Below are positions 1-4,342 of a DNA stretch of 9,755 nt, piece after piece (the first letter of the stretch is position 1; every line of letters begins with the position of its first letter). The stretch covers positions 1 through 9,755 of the forward strand of contig JABXIW010000398.1 of assembly GCA_013372875.1 (NCBI GenBank). The letters are read 5' to 3'. The DNA is from Gammaproteobacteria bacterium. Lineage in GTDB: Bacteria > Pseudomonadota > Gammaproteobacteria > Enterobacterales > Kangiellaceae. The position numbers were made by a program, and so were the translations under genes. Below the pieces are notes generated by a model, which made no database searches, was not told the DNA's origin, and saw only the letters and a program-made list of their open reading frames with translations.

Positions 1-59
1 ACCTTATCCGGATGACCTTCTGAAACTGATTCAGAGGTAAAAACAGAGTTTATAGTCAT
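1..59 (-). CDS. metK: S-adenosylmethionine synthetase, N-terminal fragment (cut by left window edge)
   Basis: Reading the minus strand from the ATG at 59-57 gives 19 complete codons before the window ends. They contain SESVSEGHPDK, the near-invariant N-terminal motif of MetK (E. coli MetK begins with the same motif a few residues in). MetK makes SAM from methionine and ATP in the cytoplasm. The motif holds the conserved His (residue 16 here) and Asp (residue 18), which in the family contact the triphosphate and Mg2+. About 19 of roughly 380 residues are visible, so integrity cannot be judged. The start fits the family's usual N-terminus. The ribosome binding site is weak: an AGG about 11 bases upstream. 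The gene is divergent from the exported protein at 272. Confidence 0.9.
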   Translation of the reverse strand, partial: MTINSVFTSESVSEGHPDK

Positions 60-85
60 TAATTTCGATACCTGTATATGATAGT

Positions 86-102
86 CTCGGCGAACTGCCA
101 AG
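86..102 (-). promoter_or_regulatory. Small hairpin in the metK 5' leader
   Basis: On the minus strand CTTGGC, a five-base loop AGTTC, and GCCGAG can form a six-pair stem containing one G-T wobble. It ends 26 bases before the metK start codon and is not followed by a T-run, so it is not a terminator. It is one of the few G/C-rich spots in this region. A regulatory role is inference; a stem this short can arise by chance. Confidence 0.3.
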
Positions 103-237
103 ATGTGAAATTACTTGTATAAAGCACAAAAAGTGTGCAGATTTTACCTTGTTTAGATGCGTAAATCACGGATTATTACAGTTAAGGCTTTATATAAGGA
201 ATTGCTTATAGAACTATTGCAATTAGTGCGATTAAGC

Positions 238-248
238 TATGATATAGA
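238..248 (+). promoter_or_regulatory. Candidate -10 region for the gene at 272
   Basis: TATGAT at 238-243 matches five of six bases of the sigma-70 -10 box, and TGATATAGA at 240-248 gives an overlapping extended -10 alternative. TTGCAA at 217-222 is a possible -35, but the 15-bp spacing is short. Either choice gives a leader of about 20 bases. The surrounding DNA is so A/T-rich that such matches are expected by chance, hence low confidence. Confidence 0.3.
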
Positions 249-271
249 AATATTCACAATAAAAATTTTAC

Positions 272-856
272 ATGAAAAAATTCCTTATATTTTTAGTAGT
301 AATATCCTTGAACTGCATATCGGTAAAAGTGCATGCCCATGATGACTTAGAGCAAATTCTCAATCGTATATACATGCAGGGAAGATGCGCTAGTTTGTTT
401 GATTCTAGACCAAAGGATATTTCAAAAATTTGTATAAAAAATGTCAGTTACATCAATGAATATAAGAAGTATAAGTTTTTATTACAGGTTTTTCCTGACT
501 ATCACCGATTAAAGGGATTTCAGGAAGGTAATGAAAAAGACAAAATTAGAATTGTTAAAGCTTCCATGCCAAAGTTTGCTCAAGACATTGGGATAGAAAA
601 ACAAGAAGAAATCGATAGTTACTTTGGATACCTACAGTTTATATCTCTAAATCATAGATACGATGGAAAGAGGGAGGAATTTGTCCAAGAAACGATAAAA
701 GATATGAAAAAGAATACCGTAGTTATAGTGATTATTCCTTACAAGGAAGTTGTCAGCAAAAGAATATTTGCATGCCTTACAACTGAGGGGGAAGTATTTG
801 TCCACTCTGACTTGGTGAGCATGCCCAAGAATTTTTCAGATAGGTGCTACAAATAA
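272..856 (+). CDS. Exported protein of unknown function with four cysteines
   Basis: I do not recognise this 194-residue protein. Residues 1-22 form a clear Sec signal peptide: MKK, a hydrophobic core, then VHA before His23 as a good signal peptidase I site. Cys15 lies inside the signal but lacks a lipobox, so it is not a lipoprotein. The mature part is about 172 residues, Lys-rich and soluble-looking. It has four cysteines (39, 54, 168, 192) that could form two disulfides in the periplasm, and a hydrophobic VVIVIIPY strand near 150-157. The start at 272 is chosen because it gives the complete signal peptide, although no Shine-Dalgarno sequence precedes it. The gene is visibly more A/T-rich than coq7 and its other neighbours and its last 10 bases overlap the converging coq7, which suggests late acquisition. 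Coding status is supported by the signal peptide and length; function is unknown. Confidence 0.75.
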   Translation: MKKFLIFLVVISLNCISVKVHAHDDLEQILNRIYMQGRCASLFDSRPKDISKICIKNVSYINEYKKYKFLLQVFPDYHRLKGFQEGNEKDKIRIVKASMPKFAQDIGIEKQEEIDSYFGYLQFISLNHRYDGKREEFVQETIKDMKKNTVVIVIIPYKEVVSKRIFACLTTEGEVFVHSDLVSMPKNFSDRCYK

Positions 857-1485
857 TAAACACTCTTAGTCATCAGTTTCGACATCAAACCCATAGCGCC
901 TTTAATTGGTTGAGGCAGTTCGGCGGCGCCATGGTCGATGGCGTTTTGCGCGTGTTGTAATTCTTCTTGGTGCATTTGTTTTAAAATGGCCTGACTTTTT
1001 TGGTCTTGCTCAGGCAGCTTTTCTAAATGACTCTCGAGATGCTTACCTACTTGATGCTCGGTTTCAGCTACAAAACCAAGGCTCCACTTATCGCCTGCCA
1101 TACCCGCAACTGCGCCTATGGCAAAAGAGCCTGCATACCAAAGTGGATTGAGTAGGCTTTCGCGACTATCAAGCTGATGAATCCGCTCGCTACACCATGC
1201 CAGATGATCCACTTCTTCTTTGGCCGCTTGTTCCATTTCTTGGCGAATATTAGGCAGTTTGGCGGTTAAAGCCTGGCCTTGATACAGCGCTTGGGCGCAA
1301 ACTTCGCCAGTATGGTTAATTCGCATTAAACTGGCTGCATGACTTTGTTCTTGCTCGGTCATATCGCAATCTTGCACAGCTGCCGCTGGGCTTGGGCGAG
1401 TCTGAGCATCATAAATACCAAAGGTGGTTTTTAAGGCAGAATCAGCAACGTTGCAAAGACGATCAAAAAAGCTGTATTGGCGCAT
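847..1485 (-). CDS. coq7: 3-demethoxyubiquinol 3-hydroxylase (Coq7-type di-iron enzyme)
   Basis: Coq7 hydroxylates 3-demethoxyubiquinol, the penultimate ring modification in ubiquinone synthesis, at the inner face of the cytoplasmic membrane. The 212-residue protein has the usual bacterial length and the family pattern. LMRINHTGEVCAQALYQGQA (53-72) carries ligand Glu61, EEVDH (90-94) gives Glu91 and His94, ETEHQ (141-145) gives Glu143, and EELQH (174-178) gives Glu175 and His178, so all six di-iron ligands are present. The C-terminus MTKSVYYL corresponds to MTKSTYRI-like ends in Pseudomonas proteins, so it is complete although its final codons overlap the exported orphan by 10 bp. The ATG at 1485 fits the family start; only an A-rich AGAAAA precedes it. 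It is divergent from the ATPase at 1567 and appears to be a single-gene transcript. Many gammaproteobacteria use the flavoprotein UbiF for this step instead. Confidence 0.95.
   Translation of the reverse strand: MRQYSFFDRLCNVADSALKTTFGIYDAQTRPSPAAAVQDCDMTEQEQSHAASLMRINHTGEVCAQALYQGQALTAKLPNIRQEMEQAAKEEVDHLAWCSERIHQLDSRESLLNPLWYAGSFAIGAVAGMAGDKWSLGFVAETEHQVGKHLESHLEKLPEQDQKSQAILKQMHQEELQHAQNAIDHGAAELPQPIKGAMGLMSKLMTKSVYYL
927..947 (+). terminator. Candidate terminator for the exported orphan, embedded in coq7
   Basis: On the plus strand CGCCAT (927-932), loop GGTCG, and ATGGCG (938-943) form a perfect six-pair stem followed directly by TTTT (944-947). It lies 70 bp past the orphan's stop, in sequence that encodes coq7 on the other strand, and no other hairpin-plus-T signal separates the two converging genes. 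The T-run is short and the stem could be a by-product of coq7 coding. Confidence 0.35.
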
Positions 1486-1520
1486 TTTTCTGGTAAGCTA
1501 TGGACACTAAGTATCTATTA

Positions 1521-1549
1521 ATTTTGCCTCGAAAAGCGCTAAATAACAA
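1521..1549 (-). promoter_or_regulatory. Candidate sigma-70 promoter for coq7
   Basis: On the minus strand TTGTTA (1549-1544) and CAAAAT (1526-1521) each match four of six consensus bases with the ideal 17-bp spacer, which predicts a leader of about 28 bases for coq7. The whole coq7/ATPase divergent gap is only 81 bp, so the promoters of both genes must be packed or overlapping here. I could not find a comparably good plus-strand pair for the ATPase gene. Confidence 0.3.
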
Positions 1550-1566
1550 TTAAAACTAGGTAACAG

Positions 1567-3066
1567 ATGGCCAGCAAGACCGAACAAAATGATTTAACCT
1601 TACTAATCAAATCGAAAAACCCGATTATCGTCATTGAAACGCACGAAGAAGAGCGCGCTTTCGAGCTGTTAACGCGCATATCCATTTTATTAGGGGAGCC
1701 GCTATTTGGTTGGCACTTAACCGAAGGTTTGCGCCGTATGGAGCTTAAAGATGATGCTATGGCAGCCTTGCCCGACACAGAAGATCCCGCTAAGTGCTTA
1801 AAATATATTAAAAAAATGCAGCGTAAAGGCTTGTACGTTTTATGTGACTTTCACCCCTTTATCGATAAGGACCATCCGCAGAATATCCGATTGATAAAAG
1901 ATATCGCCATGGATTTTCCACTTTTTCAGCAAACACTAATTTTGATTAGCCATCAGGTAAAACTGCCTTCAGAAATAAGGCGTTATGGCGCTCAATTTGA
2001 ATTGGAGCTGCCTGATGTGCCACAGCTGGAAATGATGATCCGACAAGAAGCAGCAAAATGGTCGGTGAATAATGGTGGCGTTAAGGTCAGAACTGATAAG
2101 GCTGTCATGCAGCGCTTGGTGCAAAATTTAACTGGCCTGACTTATGCTGATGCGCGGCAAATTATTCGTAATATTATCTATGATGATGGCGCCATTACTG
2201 AAGATGAAATGGAGTCGGTGAACAAGGCGCGCTATCAATTACTGGATCTGGAAGGCGCGGTGCATTACGAATATGAAACGGCGCACTTTAAAGAAGTCGG
2301 CGGTATGAATCGTTTGAAACAATGGCTTGAACTGCGACAAAAAGTTTTCTTAGAAAGTAATGATTTTGGTTTGGATAAACCCAAAGGCATTATGCTGGTT
2401 GGGGTGCAAGGTGGCGGCAAGTCGCTAGCTGCCAAAGCGGTTGCGGGAATGTGGGGCGTGCCATTGTTGCGTTTGGATTTTGGTGCGCTGTATAACAAAT
2501 GGCATGGCGAGTCGGAAAAGAATCTACGTGAATCGTTGAAGCTGGCAGAGATGATGTCACCTTGTGTGCTTTGGCTAGATGAAGTGGAAAAGGGCATTTC
2601 AACGGGCGATAACGATGGTGGTACTTCGAAGCGGGTGCTAGGGACCTTGCTAACTTTCATGCAGGAAAATAAATTTCCAATTTTTATGGTAGCCACTGCG
2701 AATGATATTAGTGCATTACCTCCTGAATTTGTCAGAAAGGGGCGTTTGGACGAAATCTTTTTTGTAGATTTGCCCGATCAAGATACGCGCCAAGAAATTT
2801 TTAAAATTCATTTGAGTAAGCGTAAGCAGGTTCATTTGGAGTTTGATTTGCTAAAATTGGCTGAGTCTACCGAAGGCTTTAGTGGGGCAGAAATTGAGCA
2901 AGCTATTGTTGCTGGGCTCTATGCATCATTACACTCTGAGCAGCCACTCGATACGGAAACAATTCTTAACGAAGTAGATAATACCAGTCCTTTGTCACAA
3001 GTGATGGCGGAAAAAATGCAGGCCTTGCGCGATTGGGCGAATGGCCGTGCGGTCATTGCCAATTAA
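1567..3066 (+). CDS. Ycf46-like AAA+ ATPase
   Basis: This 499-residue protein matches in layout and motifs the Ycf46 family, first known from plastid and cyanobacterial genomes. The N-terminal half (about 10-230) has the family's PIIVIETHEEER and VLCDFHPFI stretches. The AAA+ module (about 240-455) has Walker A GVQGGGKS (279-286), Walker B CVLWLDE (333-339), sensor-1 Asn379, Arg390 and Arg393 in VRKGR as arginine-finger candidates, and GFSGAEIEQ (437-445) in the lid. All ATP-binding and hydrolysis residues look intact, and no transmembrane segment or protease domain is fused. A remodelling or chaperone-like cytoplasmic role follows from the AAA+ class; the substrate is unknown. The ATG at 1567 has an AGG (1558-1560) six bases upstream. 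The GST gene follows after 10 bp, suggesting co-transcription. Confidence 0.88.
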   Translation: MASKTEQNDLTLLIKSKNPIIVIETHEEERAFELLTRISILLGEPLFGWHLTEGLRRMELKDDAMAALPDTEDPAKCLKYIKKMQRKGLYVLCDFHPFIDKDHPQNIRLIKDIAMDFPLFQQTLILISHQVKLPSEIRRYGAQFELELPDVPQLEMMIRQEAAKWSVNNGGVKVRTDKAVMQRLVQNLTGLTYADARQIIRNIIYDDGAITEDEMESVNKARYQLLDLEGAVHYEYETAHFKEVGGMNRLKQWLELRQKVFLESNDFGLDKPKGIMLVGVQGGGKSLAAKAVAGMWGVPLLRLDFGALYNKWHGESEKNLRESLKLAEMMSPCVLWLDEVEKGISTGDNDGGTSKRVLGTLLTFMQENKFPIFMVATANDISALPPEFVRKGRLDEIFFVDLPDQDTRQEIFKIHLSKRKQVHLEFDLLKLAESTEGFSGAEIEQAIVAGLYASLHSEQPLDTETILNEVDNTSPLSQVMAEKMQALRDWANGRAVIAN

Positions 3067-3071
3067 AGGAG
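3066..3071 (+). promoter_or_regulatory. Ribosome binding site fixing the GST start
   Basis: AAGGAG begins on the last base of the ATPase stop codon and sits five bases before the ATG at 3077. It rules out the longer frame that opens at 3041 inside the ATPase gene and favours 3077 over the adjacent ATG at 3074, which would be only two bases away. Stop and SD overlap suggests translational coupling. Confidence 0.75.
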
Positions 3072-3076
3072 TTATG

Positions 3077-3673
3077 ATGAAATTAATCTATTCCACCGCT
3101 TCACCTTATGCCCGTACCGCTAGAATAGCTGTGCGCGAATTGGGGTTGTTGCAACAAGTTGAGGAAATTTTTCAGCACCCTTTTGAAAACCCTGCGCAGC
3201 TGATAAGTTTTAATCCATTATGCAAAGTTCCTTGTTTAATCGATGACTCTGATACTGGAATTTTTGATAGCCAAGTGATCTGCGAATATTTGGATGTCAA
3301 AGCGGGGAACATTCTATTTGGCGCAATCAATAATGACTGGCACTTGAAAACACTCTATTCGTTAACTCGTGGTATTTTAGATTCATGTGTTGCTTGGCAA
3401 CAAGATAAGATGCGCGGTGAAGCAGGGGCGTCAGAGTTTTGGCAGCAACGTTTTATCAGTAGCATTGAGCGCGGTCTCAATTATTTACAAAAACAGCTTA
3501 GTAATTTCCCCAAATCCTTTTCAGCATTAGATATTAATTTGATGACCATTTTGGATTATTTGTATTTCCGTCATCCTGAATATGAATGGCAAGAGCAGCA
3601 CCCACAATTGGTGAATTGGTATCAGCAAAGAAGGGATCGTAATTCCATTGTGGAAACCATGCCAACAGCATAA
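3077..3673 (+). CDS. Glutathione S-transferase family protein (YibF-like)
   Basis: The 198-residue cytoplasmic protein has the canonical two-domain GST layout. The N-terminal thioredoxin-like domain (1-75) has SPYAR at 9-13 with Ser9 as the likely glutathione-activating residue, FNPLCKVPCL (45-54) with the cis-proline Pro52, and DSQVICEYL (64-72), a variant of the glutathione-binding ESxxI motif. The helical C-terminal domain includes SALD (149-152), matching the Ser-x-x-Asp N-capping box of the GST fold. Overall pattern and length resemble E. coli YibF. The substrate cannot be predicted; many such bacterial GSTs act in detoxification or thiol redox chemistry. It follows the Ycf46-like ATPase by 10 bp with a shared stop/SD, so it is probably the second gene of that operon, and it is followed by a terminator. 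Confidence 0.88.
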   Translation: MKLIYSTASPYARTARIAVRELGLLQQVEEIFQHPFENPAQLISFNPLCKVPCLIDDSDTGIFDSQVICEYLDVKAGNILFGAINNDWHLKTLYSLTRGILDSCVAWQQDKMRGEAGASEFWQQRFISSIERGLNYLQKQLSNFPKSFSALDINLMTILDYLYFRHPEYEWQEQHPQLVNWYQQRRDRNSIVETMPTA

Positions 3674-3685
3674 TAGAGCAAACAT

Positions 3686-3714
3686 AAAAAAGGCCTCTTA
3701 CGAGGCCTAAATTT
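3686..3714. terminator. Bidirectional rho-independent terminator between GST and ydbL
   Basis: AGGCCTC (3691-3697), loop TTAC, GAGGCCT (3702-3708) is a perfect seven-pair G/C-rich stem. On the minus strand it is followed by an uninterrupted run of T (complement of 3690-3686), ideal for ending the ydbH-ynbE-ydbL transcript 33 bp after the ydbL stop. On the plus strand the trailing AAATTTT is weaker but probably serves the ATPase-GST operon too. Confidence 0.85.
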
Positions 3715-3741
3715 TACTAACTAAACTAGATAAAGCTGGGA

Positions 3742-4062
3742 TTACTTCTTAATCCAATTACCAGAAACGTGGATGTAATGCCCAGCCTCGGTTCTTTCAA
3801 AATTTCGGTTGGCGGCAATCTTTTCAACTTCCGCTAACGGAATATTATTCTTACTGGCTTGCTTTAGGTAAATGGCTTTACGTTTGGCGTTAACGTCATT
3901 GACTAAGCCCATAACGTTTTGAGAAGCACCTGAATCTACCACGCCAATATAACCCGTGGATAATTCGCCAATCACGCCTTGAGATTTTAGATCGCCAATG
4001 GATGCTGCAAACAAACTGCCGCTAAACAAGGTTGCTAAAGCTAAAGTAATTAATTTCTTCAT
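3742..4062 (-). CDS. ydbL: YdbL-like periplasmic protein (DUF1318)
   Basis: This 106-residue protein has an N-terminal signal peptide (MKKLITLALATLFSGSLFAA, cleavage after Ala19 or Ala20) and a mature part of about 86 residues. It shows the DUF1318/YdbL pattern: GxxGELxxGYIGVV near 29-42, VNxKRxxxYLxxAxxNNIP (about 57-75), and a C-terminal GxYIxxxGNWIKK. In E. coli YdbL is a periplasmic partner reported to modulate assembly of the YdbH-YnbE bridge. Here it is the last gene of the same three-gene order. The start is secure: AGGAGA (4074-4069) lies six bases upstream and overlaps the ynbE stop codon, implying translational coupling. Ten bases separate the two genes, and a strong terminator follows. 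Confidence 0.9.
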   Translation of the reverse strand: MKKLITLALATLFSGSLFAASIGDLKSQGVIGELSTGYIGVVDSGASQNVMGLVNDVNAKRKAIYLKQASKNNIPLAEVEKIAANRNFERTEAGHYIHVSGNWIKK

Positions 4063-4072
4063 CTTATGTCTC

Positions 4073-4261
4073 CTAGAACAAACCTGAGTCTTCGCTCAAT
4101 GCTTTGTCCAATTCTTTTTCTACTTTTAACACGATTTCATGTTGAATTTTTATGTTGGCCTCGATTCTGATCGGCTCTTTAGGAGCTTCGATCCGAACAG
4201 TAGGATTGCAGCCGATTAAAAAGGCTGAAGCCAATAACAATAAGGGAACCAATTTAACCAT
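4073..4261 (-). CDS. ynbE: YnbE-like outer-membrane lipoprotein
   Basis: The 62-residue precursor begins MVKLVPLLLLASAFLIGC, a type II signal peptide with lipobox LIGC and lipidated Cys18. The +2 residue is Asn, not Asp, which by the E. coli Lol rule predicts the outer membrane. The short mature part has the YnbE signature APKEPIRI, then IKIQHEIVLKVEK and a C-terminal LF. In E. coli YnbE multimers extend the YdbH beta-groove to the outer membrane. I chose the ATG at 4261 because it gives a normal lipoprotein signal and matches the family's size. A longer frame from a TTG at 4303 would put 14 polar residues in front. A purine-rich GAGAA sits four bases upstream of the ATG. The gene lies 81 bp after ydbH, and its stop overlaps the SD of ydbL. 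Confidence 0.9.
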   Translation of the reverse strand: MVKLVPLLLLASAFLIGCNPTVRIEAPKEPIRIEANIKIQHEIVLKVEKELDKALSEDSGLF

Positions 4262-4286
4262 GAACTTCTCACAACGGGACAATGTG

Positions 4287-4292
4287 ATTATA
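4287..4292 (-). promoter_or_regulatory. Candidate internal promoter (-10) for ynbE-ydbL
   Basis: The minus strand reads a perfect TATAAT, 25 bases before the ynbE ATG, in the 81-bp gap after ydbH. No good -35 box lies at 16-18 bp and there is no TG extension, so activity would probably be weak or activator-dependent. If used, it would allow the small lipoprotein and helper to be made in excess over the large YdbH. Confidence 0.4.
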
Positions 4293-4296
4293 GAGT

Positions 4297-4320
4297 AGCA
4301 CAAAAAGATGAATCTGTGCT
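4297..4320. repeat. Dyad upstream of ynbE
   Basis: AGCACA (4297-4302) and TGTGCT (4315-4320) are perfect inverted copies separated by 12 bp, just upstream of the TATAAT and overlapping where a -35 box would lie. It could be an operator or a weak hairpin in the ydbH-ynbE message; no T-run follows, so it is not a terminator. A 6-bp dyad can occur by chance. Confidence 0.3.
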
Positions 4321-4342
4321 GAATCCTTTAAGTTATTCATAT

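Larger units (their letters stand above)
60..271. other. Divergent intergenic region between metK and the exported orphan
   Basis: This 212-bp A/T-rich stretch must hold the promoter and leader of metK (minus) and the promoter of the gene at 272 (plus). Visible structure is a hairpin at 86-102 and a 5-bp dyad at 124-138 (GCACA, 5 bases, TGTGC). A minus-strand -10-like TAAAAT lies at 146-141 (5 of 6 consensus) but has no convincing -35 box. I see no MetJ box (AGACGTCT-like tandem octamers) and no recognisable SAM or SAH riboswitch core. A frame starting with ATG at 157 crosses the region but runs into the gene at 272 and has no ribosome binding site, so it is not called. Confidence 0.6.

Noticed and set aside
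123..133. AGCACAAAAAG repeated exactly at 4297-4307
   Set aside because: An 11-base match between two A/T-rich intergenic spots is expected by chance in about 10 kb, and the flanking sequences differ.
157..342. Plus-strand open frame of 61 codons
   Set aside because: It has no ribosome binding site, overlaps the first 71 bases of the better-supported signal-peptide gene at 272, and its translation shows no recognisable feature.
906..1151. Plus-strand open frame opposite coq7
   Set aside because: It lies entirely antisense to an intact, strongly conserved coq7 and is a shadow frame.
1539..1778. Minus-strand open frame covering the coq7/ATPase gap and the ATPase 5' end
   Set aside because: It is antisense to the ATPase N-terminus; the hydrophobic tail is a by-product of A/T-rich DNA and there is no start-site support.
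2265..2696. Minus-strand open frames opposite the AAA+ ATPase (also 2390-2602)
   Set aside because: They are antisense to the conserved Walker A/B region; their length is explained by codon bias of the real gene.
3041..3076. Longer N-terminus for the GST starting inside the ATPase gene
   Set aside because: The extra 12 residues are not part of a GST fold, while AAGGAG at 3066-3071 points to the ATG at 3077.
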